Assembly: GCA_036251875.1 (NCBI GenBank)
Contig: CP133960.1
Span: 1,904,258-1,968,257 of the forward strand
Length of the DNA stretch: 64,000 nt
Origin: Orbaceae bacterium lpD02
GTDB taxonomy: Bacteria; Pseudomonadota; Gammaproteobacteria; Enterobacterales; Orbaceae
Reading direction: 5' to 3'
The notes beneath the pieces are model-generated. The model did no database searches, was not told where the DNA came from, and saw nothing but the letters and a program-made list of their open reading frames with translations. The translations under genes were made by a program, and so were the position numbers. Shown piece by piece: positions 20,168 to 29,757 of the stretch. Numbering within the stretch: position 1 is the first letter of the stretch; every line of letters begins with the position of its first letter.

Positions 20168-21304
20168 ATGTATGCATTAACAAATTGCCGAATCTACACT
20201 GGGATGGAAGTACTTTATGATCATGCGGTCATCATCGATGATAATAGAATTTCAATGATTTGCCATAATGACAACATTCCGCATAATATTACGATTGAAA
20301 ATTTACAAGGTGCAATATTAGCACCTGGATTTATTGATATTCAGCTCAATGGTTGTGGGGGGGTTCAATTTAATGAAGAAATCGACGCACTCAGTATCGA
20401 AACGCTAGACATTATGCAGCAAACTAATTTACTCTCAGGCTGCTCAAGTTATCTACCAACCTTGATCACCTCCAATGATGAGTTTATGCGTAAAGCGGTT
20501 GAAGTAATGCGCGAGTATTTAAAAAGCCATAGCAACCAAGCCTTAGGTCTTCACTTAGAAGGCCCATACATCAATCCAGAAAAAAAAGGCATTCACAATA
20601 TTAATTACATTCGTAAACCCGATCAAGCCATGATTGATTTTTTGTGCGAAAACGCCGATGTAATTAAAATCATAACGTTAGCGCCAGAAAAAGTAGAGAT
20701 AAGCTTTATTCAGCAATTAACGAGAGCTGGGATTCGAGTTTCTGCAGGGCATTCTAATGCAACTTATGAAGAGACCAGAGCAGGGTTTAATGCAGGAATT
20801 AGGATGGGAACACATCTTTTTAATGCTATGCCGGCAATGACCGGACGCATGCCTGGCGTGGTGGGTGCGATTTATGATGAGTCAGAAGTTTATTGCGGAA
20901 TTATCGCAGATGGGCTACATGTTGACTGGGCAAATATTCGCAATTCTCAAAAAATTAAACGCGACAAATTAATCTTAATTACTGATGCCATACTACCTGT
21001 TGGTACGAATATTGAACAATGTACTTTTGGTGGTAAAACAGTTTATTACAAAGATGGTAAGTGTACTGATGCCAATGGAACGCTAGGTGGTTCAGGTCTA
21101 ACAATGATAGAAGCCGTTAAAAATAGCGTTAACCATGCCGGCTTTGCTTTAGAAGAAGCACTGAGAATGGCGGCATTATATCCAGCGAAAGCAATTGGCG
21201 TTGATCATATGCTCGGGACAATTACAGCAGGTAAAGTTGCTAATTTAGTTGCCTTTGATCATAATTTCGTTATACAAAAAACGATTGTTAACGGTAAATT
21301 ATAA
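20168..21304 (+). CDS. nagA: N-acetylglucosamine-6-phosphate deacetylase
   Basis: Removes acetate from GlcNAc-6-P, feeding NagB. Amidohydrolase fold, 378 aa (E. coli 382). Metal and catalytic residues appear in [13 protein letters not shown] (Glu), [11 protein letters not shown] (His), [14 protein letters not shown] (His) and [10 protein letters not shown] (catalytic Asp). The C-terminal beta segment [11 protein letters not shown] is typical. Same strand and tight spacing with nagB. Confidence 0.97.
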   Translation: MYALTNCRIYTGMEVLYDHAVIIDDNRISMICHNDNIPHNITIENLQGAILAPGFIDIQLNGCGGVQFNEEIDALSIETLDIMQQTNLLSGCSSYLPTLITSNDEFMRKAVEVMREYLKSHSNQALGLHLEGPYINPEKKGIHNINYIRKPDQAMIDFLCENADVIKIITLAPEKVEISFIQQLTRAGIRVSAGHSNATYEETRAGFNAGIRMGTHLFNAMPAMTGRMPGVVGAIYDESEVYCGIIADGLHVDWANIRNSQKIKRDKLILITDAILPVGTNIEQCTFGGKTVYYKDGKCTDANGTLGGSGLTMIEAVKNSVNHAGFALEEALRMAALYPAKAIGVDHMLGTITAGKVANLVAFDHNFVIQKTIVNGKL

Positions 21305-21322
21305 ATCACCAACATGAAGCAT

Positions 21323-21370
21323 GTTATATCATTGTTAATTGTGTAGTATAGATAAAAGCAATGATATAAC
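21323..21370. repeat. 12-bp inverted repeat between nagA and nagC
   Basis: GTTATATCATTG (21323-21334) and its exact complement (21359-21370) are separated by 24 bp, 19 bp after nagA. There is no T-run, so a terminator is unlikely. Its position in the nagC promoter region suggests a regulator binding pair or a stable mRNA end for nagBA. Confidence 0.5.
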
Positions 21371-21461
21371 TCGTATTTAATTACAACAAAGTGTGCAACT
21401 TACTACCAATTGAGTATATAATTCTTCTCATAGAATAAATAAACTAAGGTAATGATGGTCG

Positions 21462-22688
21462 ATGGCATTGAACTATTTAAATTTAGTCGGTAATGCAGAG
21501 TTAGTAAAACAACTCAATTATGCCATGATTTATCGATTAATTATTCAGCAAAGCCCTATTTCACGAATACAGTTAGCAGAAACAAGCCAATTAGCGCCAG
21601 CAAGTATTACAAAGATCACCCGCCAACTATTGCAAAAAAAACTTATTAAAGAAGTCGATATCCAACAATCTACTGGTGGTCGACCAGCTGTTTCGATTGA
21701 AGCTAAGTTCGAAAATTACCAATCTATTGCAATCCAACTGAGTCGAGCCCACGTTACCATTGAACTTTATGATCTTGGCGGTAATAGCCTTGTGTTTAAA
21801 CGCTATCCGCTTACTGATTTCACTCAACGGCTCGCTCAACATTATTTAATCAATTTAATTGAACTATTCTGTAATGACCACAGCAAAAAAATTAAAAATT
21901 TAATTGCGCTTTCGGTTGTAATGCCAGGGGTTATTGACTCAGTTAATGGTATTGTTCGCTACACACCTCATATTACTGTCAATAACTGGCCACTTGCTGA
22001 AATTTTGCAGCAAAAATTTCATATTTCAGTTTTCGTTGGTAACGATGTGCAAAGCTTAGCGTTAGCTGAAAGCTATTTTGGCTCAACACAAAATATACAA
22101 GATTCAATTTTAATTCGCGTTCATCGCGGTGTTGGCTCTGGTGTAATTATTAACCAGCAATTATTGATGAACCATAATCAAAGCGCTTGCGAAGTAGGCC
22201 ATATTCAAGTTAATCCATTAGGCCAGCGTTGCCATTGTGGCAATTTTGGCTGCCTTGAAAATCAAGTAGCTAATACTGCAATAGAAAATAGAGCTAAATT
22301 ATTAATTGCACAAGGGTATCCGAGTAAATTGACAGAGAATAAATGCGATATCGTGAAAATTTGTCAATTAGCAAACCAAGGTGATGAATTAGCCGGCAAA
22401 TTAATCCAAAATGCCGGCGAAAACTTAGGTAAAGCGGTTGCGATTATGGTTAATATTTTTAATCCACAACGCATTGTCTTAGCTGGCGAAATAACTAAAT
22501 CACCGGAAATATTACTTAATGCAGTCAATAGTGTGCTTTATTCACAAAGCCTACAGCAGCTACGCGAAAATTTATCGATCAGTTGTTCTACGTTAAATGA
22601 TTATTCTGCTATCGGGGCATTCGCCTTAGTTCAACAGGCTCTATTTAACGGTTCACTATTAATGACGATCCTTGAGAAGGACCAGTAA
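21462..22688 (+). CDS. nagC: NagC-type ROK family transcriptional repressor
   Basis: GlcNAc-6-P-responsive repressor of nag genes, 408 aa (E. coli 406). An N-terminal winged HTH (about 25-70, ISRIQLAETSQLAPASITKI) is followed by a ROK sugar-kinase-like domain with the zinc motif GQRCHCGNFGCLE and CEVGHIQVNP. The start is set by an upstream in-frame stop; AAGG lies a distant 12 nt away, so initiation may be weak. A 157-bp gap separates it from nagA, so it may have its own promoter. Confidence 0.94.
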   Translation: MALNYLNLVGNAELVKQLNYAMIYRLIIQQSPISRIQLAETSQLAPASITKITRQLLQKKLIKEVDIQQSTGGRPAVSIEAKFENYQSIAIQLSRAHVTIELYDLGGNSLVFKRYPLTDFTQRLAQHYLINLIELFCNDHSKKIKNLIALSVVMPGVIDSVNGIVRYTPHITVNNWPLAEILQQKFHISVFVGNDVQSLALAESYFGSTQNIQDSILIRVHRGVGSGVIINQQLLMNHNQSACEVGHIQVNPLGQRCHCGNFGCLENQVANTAIENRAKLLIAQGYPSKLTENKCDIVKICQLANQGDELAGKLIQNAGENLGKAVAIMVNIFNPQRIVLAGEITKSPEILLNAVNSVLYSQSLQQLRENLSISCSTLNDYSAIGAFALVQQALFNGSLLMTILEKDQ

Positions 22689-22691
22689 AGT

Positions 22692-22718
22692 TAACTCACG
22701 GCTATCAGCCGTAAGTTA
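22692..22718 (-). terminator. Hairpin between nagC and asd
   Basis: A stem of 12 pairs (one mismatch on the + strand, a G-U pair on the minus strand) with loop ATC lies 4 nt after nagC and 7 nt after asd. U-tails are poor on both sides, so this is a weak terminator candidate for asd. Confidence 0.45.
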
Positions 22719-22724
22719 TAAGTG

Positions 22725-23828
22725 TTAACGTAAAATTCTTAACATTCTACGTAACGGTTCTGCTGCGCCCCATAGCAGTTGATCACCAACCGTAAATGCA
22801 GATAAAAAGTCTTTCCCCATATTGAGTTTACGTAAACGCCCGACTGGTGTAGATAAGGTTCCTGTTACGGCAACGGGTGTTAGTTCTTTCATCGATAATT
22901 CTCGCTCATTAGGAATTACTTTTACCCAATCATTATGTGCAGATAATAATTGTTCAATATCAGGTATGCCAATATCTTGCTTAAGTTTAATCGTAAATGA
23001 CTGACTATGACAACGCAGCGCGCCGACACGAACACATAAACCATCAACAGGAATAATGCTTGAGCTAGCTAAAATTTTATTCGTTTCTGCCTGCCCTTTC
23101 CATTCTTCTCGGCTTTGGCCATTATCTAATTGTTTATCAATCCATGGAATCAAGCTACCTGCCAATGGCACGCCAAAATTATCCGTTGGCAGTGAACCAT
23201 CACGCATTTTCGCTGTCACTTTCTGCTCAATATCTAAAATCGAAGAATGAGGGTCAGATAACTCTTTTGCGATATCGGCATGTAACATGCCCATTTGCGT
23301 TAAAAGCTCACGCATATGCCGTGCTCCGCCACCGGAGGCCGCTTGATAAGTGGATACCGAAACCCAATCAACTAAATCGGCAGCGAACAACCCACCGAGC
23401 GACATAAGCATTAAACTAACAGTGCAGTTACCGCCAACAAATGTTTTTATGCCTCGATTTAAAGCACTATCAATATTAGCGCAATTAACTGGATCAAGAA
23501 TAATAATCGCCTCATCTTCCATGCGCAGAGTTGAGGCCGCATCAATCCAATAGCCTTGCCAACCTGAAGCACGTAATTTAGGATAAATATCAGAGGTATA
23601 GTCACCGCCTTGGCAAGTAACAACAACATCTAATGCTTTAAGTGCATCAATATCATAAGCATTATGTAAAACACTGGTTTTACCCGTAAAAGAAGGTGCA
23701 TCTTGACCAGCTTGGGAAGTTGAAAATAAAATAGCATTAATACCATCAAAATCATGCTCCTCTATCATACGCTGCATCAAAACGGAACCAACCATGCCTC
23801 GCCAACCAATAAAACCAACATTTTTCAT
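22725..23828 (-). CDS. asd: Aspartate-semialdehyde dehydrogenase
   Basis: Reduces aspartyl phosphate to the semialdehyde for lysine/diaminopimelate, threonine and methionine synthesis. NADP loop [18 protein letters not shown], active-site cysteine in [17 protein letters not shown]. The ATG at 23828 has GGA about 9 nt upstream and gives 367 aa, exactly the E. coli length; the frame reaches a TTG two codons earlier. Monocistronic, convergent with nagC. Confidence 0.97.
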   Translation of the reverse strand: MKNVGFIGWRGMVGSVLMQRMIEEHDFDGINAILFSTSQAGQDAPSFTGKTSVLHNAYDIDALKALDVVVTCQGGDYTSDIYPKLRASGWQGYWIDAASTLRMEDEAIIILDPVNCANIDSALNRGIKTFVGGNCTVSLMLMSLGGLFAADLVDWVSVSTYQAASGGGARHMRELLTQMGMLHADIAKELSDPHSSILDIEQKVTAKMRDGSLPTDNFGVPLAGSLIPWIDKQLDNGQSREEWKGQAETNKILASSSIIPVDGLCVRVGALRCHSQSFTIKLKQDIGIPDIEQLLSAHNDWVKVIPNERELSMKELTPVAVTGTLSTPVGRLRKLNMGKDFLSAFTVGDQLLWGAAEPLRRMLRILR

Positions 23829-24010
23829 AATCAATTATCCATAAGTTAAACTGAATGTTATTTTAAATGGGCAAACTACCCCAAACAATTTATGTCTAGC
23901 TATTAAAGCAAAATATCAGTATAAAACAAGCAGGATAATAAATTATTTTAGAAGCAGGGCTTATTATAAAAGGGAATTATGTGTTTTTGATATAAGCATA
24001 ATGGGAATTT

Positions 24011-24047
24011 AAAAGCCGGTACGACCTATAAGCTTGATCATACCGAC
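24011..24047 (-). terminator. Terminator of the uncharacterised three-gene operon
   Basis: 24015-24026 and 24036-24047 form a 12-bp stem on the minus strand (three G-U pairs) with a 9-nt loop, followed by TTTT. The C/A mismatches seen on the + strand are wobble pairs only in minus-strand RNA, which fixes the orientation. Confidence 0.75.
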
Positions 24048-24076
24048 AACTAATGAGCGCGCAATTTAATTGTGAT

Positions 24077-25480
24077 TTAAAAGCTATCGGTGGTCTTAAA
24101 TCCACCACCACCACTTGATGAGGTAGAAGAAAATCCACTACCTCTTGACGAGCTAGACGAACCTGATGAAAAGCCACTACTCGATGGACGACGATGAGAA
24201 GAACGTGGTGTCGTAGAACTACTTCCCCATCCAACCGACCATCCACTACTTGATGAGTGATTTCTATTTATGTGTATACGATTTGCAATAATGGCATGAA
24301 CTATCGTCTCAGGAAAAACTGCTTCGTCGAGTAATTTATCTAATAGTCCGTTTAGATTAGATGATGAAATATCGTATTCATAAAAATCGCTAGGAATATT
24401 ATTTTTTTTAAAGATAAAAAATACTTGATTAAAACGATTATAAGTTTGCTCAAGCGCTTCACTATTCTGTTTTAGTTTTGAAAGCTGCATTTCCAATTGA
24501 TGTATTTGTTTTTGTAGCGTAGATAACGTTTGTAACAAAATATCATCTTCTATCGACTTAGTTTGTAACGTTAAGCGTTCAAGTGTGCTGATTGACTGCT
24601 GTTGCATAATATCGGCCAATTGATTGGCAATTTTATGGAATTGGTTTCCTTGACCTCGTTCAGTATTATTCAAATCTTGGTAGGCTTTTTCTTTCTTTTT
24701 CTGATAGCTTGCTAAAATTTGTTCTACTTGTATGCGTTCTATGCTCAGTTGTGGCAATTTTAACTTATTTTCTATTTCTTGCTCTTTCTGCTCTTTTTGT
24801 TGAAAAATTAATTGATACAATTCTTTCTTATTATCATAGCGATATTGTGATTCTTTAAGTAATGACTCGAGTATTTTTTGATTTTTATAATTTTCTGCAA
24901 AGTTGATATACCTCGCGACCCATGCATCTAAGTTACGAAAAATCCAAAAGCCACGATAAAACTTCTCACCAAACCCTCTTTTTATTAGGTAATGATAACA
25001 GCGATTTTGATGATACTGAGCGAGTTTTTGTGAAAATTCTCTTTGCGATTCATTAAATGCTAGTGCTTCTTTTTCCAGACTTTCTTCAGCCTCTTTAAAT
25101 CGTTCAAATAGCGATAGATAGTCGGAGTCACTTTCTAAGAGCATGGCCTTTTCTACAGTTAATTTATCTATTTTTGAAAGTGTATTAGAAAGCTTACCTT
25201 GATATTCAAGTGTTAGCTGTTCAAACTCTCGGAAACTGTTTTTTAATTGAGCAAATAATTCATGCAGCTGCGTAATCAGCATTTGTATTTGCTGATTATC
25301 ATTTTCTGGTGGCTCTAATAAAAATATCGCCGCTATTTTTTGATATATTGTTACTTGTTCTCGCTTTAAATTTAATATCTGTTGATGTGTATCTTCAAGC
25401 TGCTGATTCGCAGAGTTTAAAAAGTCCTTAAACTCATCAATTCTCTTACTAATTATACTCTCAACTATTCTCGCCTGCAT
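24077..25480 (-). CDS. Coiled-coil protein with Ser/Gly-rich C-terminal tail, function unknown
   Basis: I do not recognise a functional family. The 467 aa are mostly Lys/Glu/Gln-rich helix (about 1-395) with extended heptad-like stretches, no signal peptide and no hydrophobic helix. Residues 408-467 are low-complexity, dominated by Ser and Gly with scattered Arg/Trp/Phe and ending GGGGFKTTDSF. Third gene of a coupled operon: its ATG is 3 nt after the stop of the membrane protein gene, with GGAG inside that gene's last codons. A strong terminator follows. The tail resembles the disordered sticky tails of some membrane-associated proteins. An 89-aa frame over the tail region is a shadow. Confidence 0.75.
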   Translation of the reverse strand: MQARIVESIISKRIDEFKDFLNSANQQLEDTHQQILNLKREQVTIYQKIAAIFLLEPPENDNQQIQMLITQLHELFAQLKNSFREFEQLTLEYQGKLSNTLSKIDKLTVEKAMLLESDSDYLSLFERFKEAEESLEKEALAFNESQREFSQKLAQYHQNRCYHYLIKRGFGEKFYRGFWIFRNLDAWVARYINFAENYKNQKILESLLKESQYRYDNKKELYQLIFQQKEQKEQEIENKLKLPQLSIERIQVEQILASYQKKKEKAYQDLNNTERGQGNQFHKIANQLADIMQQQSISTLERLTLQTKSIEDDILLQTLSTLQKQIHQLEMQLSKLKQNSEALEQTYNRFNQVFFIFKKNNIPSDFYEYDISSSNLNGLLDKLLDEAVFPETIVHAIIANRIHINRNHSSSSGWSVGWGSSSTTPRSSHRRPSSSGFSSGSSSSSRGSGFSSTSSSGGGGFKTTDSF

Positions 25481-25483
25481 GCA

Positions 25484-26851
25484 CTACCACTCCAAAATTC
25501 TGCCAGCTTTAACTGAAATAGGGCAGTCAAATTCTAAACGACCAATAGGCTTATTACAAAGTTGTACGTTATCAATATGGCCATCTTGTACTTTATCGGC
25601 TTTGACTTGATCAAAAAGATCTCGACTAACTTGTTGGCCAAACATATCAACTCGTTTTGTCTTGCCTGTCTCGATACTTTTTACCCACAATGACTCTGAA
25701 TGCCCAAATAAGCTCATCGGCCTTACGATTAAGAACCAAGACTTACCATTACTATTATAGGTGCGCTCTACCCCTGATTTGTAACCTACTTCATCGACAA
25801 TCGTTAATACCAATGGTGTTTGCGCAAGCTTAATATAGTAAGCAATCATATTATTATAGTCATCGACATTATCAAAGCGAAGCGCTTTTAAGTCGGTTTT
25901 CAGTGCTGTTTGCAATGCTGTTAACTGCATTAGATCAGCGGGTGGCACATTAAGCGATTTTAGTTGTGCCATATCCGCTTGCATTTTACCTTCTAGCATT
26001 TTCACTTTATCAACTGAATCATAAAGCCTTTCAATATAATTGAAATCAGTGCCCACTACGCCACGATTTAATTCATCAATAGCAGAATCAACAGCAATTT
26101 GTAAAATAGGATAATGTTTACTCGCCTGTATAAATTTTGGATTATTAATTAATTGCACTAGCTTATGATCATTTTCAGTTAACGCACGCAATTGGGAAAT
26201 CTGTGAGGCTATTGCTGATAATTTATCTTTGGCAAAAAAGTCTATTTTTTTTAATTCGTTAAAGATTTTTTCTACTTCACCTGCTGTTAAAGAATCTTCG
26301 ATTATAGGTTTAATTATTGGTGGTACTATTTCTTGATTAAGAAGCTCACTAATTGATATTCTAAGTTTTTTTACCGAAGTTTGCGCATACATAATATCCT
26401 GCTCATTAAGTGATTTTAATTCATAATTCAGATCAACTAACGATTGCTTAGATGTGAGGATATTATTATAGGCTAAATTTATATTTTTTTCGAGTTGCGT
26501 CATATTTGTAAATGAAACAAAATCAACCATTAGCAACACAAACAACAAGAATCCGATAACGGGCAGCCAAGAATTCCTTATTACATAACAAAAAATGAGT
26601 ATATTTTGAAGTTTAGAACGCTTGGGAGCATTAAACCGTAAGCGGTTATCAAACCAAAGGTTAATACCATCATCGATAATTTTATTATCGACGACGAATC
26701 CTTTAGTTTGATAATAATCTATTATTTTTTCCGCCAAATTATGACGCAACTTATCACGATCAAGGTGCTCAAGTAGTAATTGCTGTTTTTGGTATAGCTC
26801 ATCAATAATCGCCATTGCCCCCAATTGATCGCTAAGTTTAATCTCTTGCAC
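25484..26851 (-). CDS. Single-pass membrane protein, DUF6384-like, function unknown
   Basis: 455 aa. The N-terminal 90 residues are charged and probably cytoplasmic, one hydrophobic helix follows (about 95-114, WLPVIGFLLFVLLMVDFVSF), then a long helical region (120-330) and a mixed C-terminal domain (335-455) with PMSLFGHSESLW. I associate it with DUF6384 from memory, not from a search. Start is a GTG whose G is the last base of the preceding stop (TAGTG), implying coupled translation with the TelA-like gene. Second gene of the operon. Confidence 0.7.
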   Translation of the reverse strand: MQEIKLSDQLGAMAIIDELYQKQQLLLEHLDRDKLRHNLAEKIIDYYQTKGFVVDNKIIDDGINLWFDNRLRFNAPKRSKLQNILIFCYVIRNSWLPVIGFLLFVLLMVDFVSFTNMTQLEKNINLAYNNILTSKQSLVDLNYELKSLNEQDIMYAQTSVKKLRISISELLNQEIVPPIIKPIIEDSLTAGEVEKIFNELKKIDFFAKDKLSAIASQISQLRALTENDHKLVQLINNPKFIQASKHYPILQIAVDSAIDELNRGVVGTDFNYIERLYDSVDKVKMLEGKMQADMAQLKSLNVPPADLMQLTALQTALKTDLKALRFDNVDDYNNMIAYYIKLAQTPLVLTIVDEVGYKSGVERTYNSNGKSWFLIVRPMSLFGHSESLWVKSIETGKTKRVDMFGQQVSRDLFDQVKADKVQDGHIDNVQLCNKPIGRLEFDCPISVKAGRILEW

Positions 26852-28005
26852 TAAGCACTAGCCTTCAAAATAATATTGTTAAAACGCCGTTTCCCATCTT
26901 CAACAACACGATCTATTTCTTGGGCATTGCTGATAGACTCATTTCTTAATTCGGCTATGAGTCGATGGCTAGACTCTTGATAATTAATAATCGCTTCCAT
27001 TAAAGTACGTAAAGAGTCAGCTTTAATCGTTGAGCCATAACCAGCACGAAGCCCCGCTTCAAGCTGTTTATTTCCTGAGTTTGCAATACTCTCTAGACCT
27101 TTATTAATACCATCTTTCATTGCTTCTAATGTCTTTGTACTTTCATTTAAACCGGTCAAAGAGGTAATTGAAGCACTTAGTGCTGTAAATACGATTTCAT
27201 TGGTTGAGAAAAAACTAACGCTTTGCTGGTAAACTCGCTCTTTGACAGATGTTGTTTGCTGTAGCCTTGCAAACACGGCTTCTGCTGAATTATAAGAAAC
27301 AATTAGATTATTAGATAAATCTAACACTATCTGATAACGGCCATCTTCTTTTTGAACTTCTCTTAGTGCCACGTCTCGTAATAGTTCTAATCGAGCACGC
27401 TCAATTTGGTCTTCAGACTCAAAACCTTCAACAGCGGCCATTGCTGTAGCAAGTTCGGCTTTACGCTCATCTAAGCGTAACGCTGCAACTTTAACCACTT
27501 CTTCTGCGGCAATTTGTGCTTGTTTTAAACCGAAGCGAAAGTCTTGATAAGCATTTAAAATGATACGTTCACGCTCAACCTGATTACCCGTTTCTTTAGA
27601 AACATCTAAAAATGTCTTTTTAATAAGACTAAAACGATCGGGGATAGAACCACGAACTAAAGTCATCCAGCCCATTTTGAGCTTTTCAAAAAAATCTAAT
27701 TTACCGTCATCTAGCCATTCAACCATGTGACTCATATCAGTACGAATACTATCAAAACTTGCTACAATTTTAGTATAGCGTTGGGACACTTCCATACTAT
27801 TTATCTGTTCTCTTACAACTTCATTAAATGCACTCTGTTGTTGTAATGTTCGAGCAATAGCAACGATTCGCTCATTATCAATTTCCGCGACTTCATCTAG
27901 TAATTTTAAAATTGGAGCATCCGCTTGTGGCTTAATAGCAATACCAATTTTATTAAGTAATTGCACAGCTCTATCAATGTAAGAAATTGAAACAACAGTA
28001 GACAT
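26851..28005 (-). CDS. Helical TelA-like protein, function unknown
   Basis: 384 aa, almost entirely helical and without signal peptide or membrane segment. The pattern (short N-terminal segment, WLDDGKLDFFEKLKMGW, long helices, then LNESTKTLEAMKDGINKGLE and GYGSTIKADSLRTLMEAI) resembles the toxic-anion-resistance TelA family in layout, and similar proteins are sometimes labelled 'cell surface protein'. This likeness is my pattern judgement. AAGGA lies 9 nt before the ATG. First gene of the coupled operon, divergent from amiC. No ter genes are nearby. Confidence 0.65.
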   Translation of the reverse strand: MSTVVSISYIDRAVQLLNKIGIAIKPQADAPILKLLDEVAEIDNERIVAIARTLQQQSAFNEVVREQINSMEVSQRYTKIVASFDSIRTDMSHMVEWLDDGKLDFFEKLKMGWMTLVRGSIPDRFSLIKKTFLDVSKETGNQVERERIILNAYQDFRFGLKQAQIAAEEVVKVAALRLDERKAELATAMAAVEGFESEDQIERARLELLRDVALREVQKEDGRYQIVLDLSNNLIVSYNSAEAVFARLQQTTSVKERVYQQSVSFFSTNEIVFTALSASITSLTGLNESTKTLEAMKDGINKGLESIANSGNKQLEAGLRAGYGSTIKADSLRTLMEAIINYQESSHRLIAELRNESISNAQEIDRVVEDGKRRFNNIILKASA

Positions 28006-28343
28006 TCTTTTAATCCTTTTAATGTTTAGTAAACAATAGCATATAAAACTTGATTATAGAGACTTTACCTTTCAAATACAACTTACAAACCAAGTACCAA
28101 ACGCTCGGTTATTCAAAATAAATAAAGGGAAAGTTAAAATACGATAATATAACGTAAACATAAAACGACTTATGATTAATCGTAATTTTAAAAAATACGT
28201 TATTTTTTTGCGGTATTTTTTAATTATAGTGTAAAATACAGCTTTTTATGACCATAACACTATAAGTGCGCTATAAATATACTATTATTTTATGCTATCA
28301 TTCTTGACCTTAAGATAACATTTTAATTACTGCTTAATTTATT
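28006..28343. other. Divergent intergenic region, operon/amiC (338 bp)
   Basis: Very AT-rich and without a gene. It holds an 11-bp inverted repeat (TTAAAAAATAC at 28188-28198, complement at 28213-28223, 14-bp spacer) and a possible rightward promoter TTGCGG (28208-28213)-N18-TAAAAT (28232-28237) for amiC that overlaps the right arm. Nothing else stood out. Confidence 0.4.
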
Positions 28344-29567
28344 ATGCCAGCACCATTTGATTCAAACAGACGATTACTGATAAAAGGAATAGCCGCCGCT
28401 TGCTTATTGTCTGTTGCACGAGTGGGGTTTGCTGCTACTGCCCAAATTGTAGCAGTCCGAGTTTGGCCTTCATCGACTTATACCCGCATTACACTCGAAT
28501 CAAATGTTTCGTTATCTTATAAGCAGTTTTACCTTGCCAACCCAAGTCGGCTAGTAATCGATATTGATGACTTAAATCTTAATAGTACGTTTCGTAATAT
28601 ATCCTCGCTAATTCAGCCTGGAGATCCTTATATTAAACGATTAAGAGTAGGACAATTTGATAGCAAGAGAGTAAGGCTTGTCGTCGAACTAAAACAAGAT
28701 GTAAACCCTAATCTTTTTACCTTAAAACCGATAGCAGAATTTCGTAACCGGTTAGTTATTGATCTCTATCCTGCACAAAAAAATACCGTCGATGACGATC
28801 CCTTACTGGCATTGTTGCAGGAATTTAATAAAAGTGGGCTCGATGATCCCCCTCCAATTAAGCAACCAACAAAAAAAATTAACGATAACGTTATTATAGT
28901 GCTTGATCCTGGTCACGGAGGAGAAGATCCCGGTGCAATTGGTTATTATAAAACACGGGAAAAGGATATCGTTTTACAAATAGCACGCCGTTTACGCGAT
29001 TTGATCCGCAAAGAAAGCGGAATGGTCGTTCATCTCACGCGTAATGAAGATATTTTTTTACCATTACGTGTCCGAGTAGAAAAAGCACGATCTTTTCATG
29101 CTGATCTATTTATTTCAATCCATGCCGATGCATTTACTCAGCGCTCAGCTAAAGGGTCATCTGCGTTTGCCTTATCAACCAAGGGGGCGAGTAGCACCGC
29201 TGCAAATTATTTAGCACAAACTCAAAATGAGGCAGATGAAATTGGTGGAGTTAGCCGTAGTGGTGACCGTTACCTTGACCATACTCTTTTAGACTTAGTA
29301 CAAACAACAACTACCAGCAATAGCTTAATTCTTGGTAACGCAATTTTAAATACAATGAAACGAGTTAATACATTGCACAAAGCCCAAGTCGAAACAGCAG
29401 GCTTTGCCGTGTTAAAAGCGCCCGATATTCCCTCTGTGTTGGTTGAAACTGCCTTTATTAGTAATCTGAGTGAAGAAAAAAAGCTAAAAACCGCTAGCTT
29501 TCAAAACCAGATCGCTAAAGCAATGCTTGATGGTATTAAAAATTATATCAAGCTGCGTAAAAACTAA
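28344..29567 (+). CDS. amiC: N-acetylmuramoyl-L-alanine amidase, Tat-exported
   Basis: Periplasmic septal peptidoglycan amidase, 407 aa (E. coli AmiC 417). The N-terminus has a twin-arginine signal (NRRLLIKG, hydrophobic stretch, cleavage near FAA). An AMIN domain (about 35-135) targets it to septal wall, followed by an Amidase_3 zinc domain with [15 protein letters not shown] (His), ISIHADAF (His) and the catalytic Glu in [10 protein letters not shown]. AmiA has no AMIN domain and AmiB uses Sec, so AmiC fits best. Works in the pathway controlled by FtsEX, encoded 14 kb away. Confidence 0.93.
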   Translation: MPAPFDSNRRLLIKGIAAACLLSVARVGFAATAQIVAVRVWPSSTYTRITLESNVSLSYKQFYLANPSRLVIDIDDLNLNSTFRNISSLIQPGDPYIKRLRVGQFDSKRVRLVVELKQDVNPNLFTLKPIAEFRNRLVIDLYPAQKNTVDDDPLLALLQEFNKSGLDDPPPIKQPTKKINDNVIIVLDPGHGGEDPGAIGYYKTREKDIVLQIARRLRDLIRKESGMVVHLTRNEDIFLPLRVRVEKARSFHADLFISIHADAFTQRSAKGSSAFALSTKGASSTAANYLAQTQNEADEIGGVSRSGDRYLDHTLLDLVQTTTTSNSLILGNAILNTMKRVNTLHKAQVETAGFAVLKAPDIPSVLVETAFISNLSEEKKLKTASFQNQIAKAMLDGIKNYIKLRKN

Positions 29568-29692
29568 TATATAACAACATGCATCGCAAGTAATAACACA
29601 CCAATTGATTAAATTTAATAATAAAATTAGTTTCAGTACTACTTAGGTATAGAAAAAAACTATATAAAATAATAAAAAAATAGAATTATTCA

Positions 29693-29712
29693 ATAACAAA
29701 AATTTTTGTTAT
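29693..29712. promoter_or_regulatory. 20-bp perfect palindrome upstream of metE
   Basis: ATAACAAAAATTTTTGTTAT is exactly self-complementary, centred 55 bp before the metE start. It is all A/T apart from one C/G pair per arm, so it is a poor hairpin and a better protein-binding candidate. No MetJ box (AGACGTCT) or MetR TGAA-N5-TTCA motif was seen here. Confidence 0.45.
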
Positions 29713-29757
29713 CTTCAAGAAAAGGTAAAATTTGACCAATTAATTGAGGAAATAAAA

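Noticed and set aside
23977-24246. 89-aa frame on the minus strand overlapping the tail of the coiled-coil gene
   Set aside because: It reads the Ser/Gly codon repeats of the tail in another frame (His/Val/Arg-rich) and runs through the operon terminator; no start signal.
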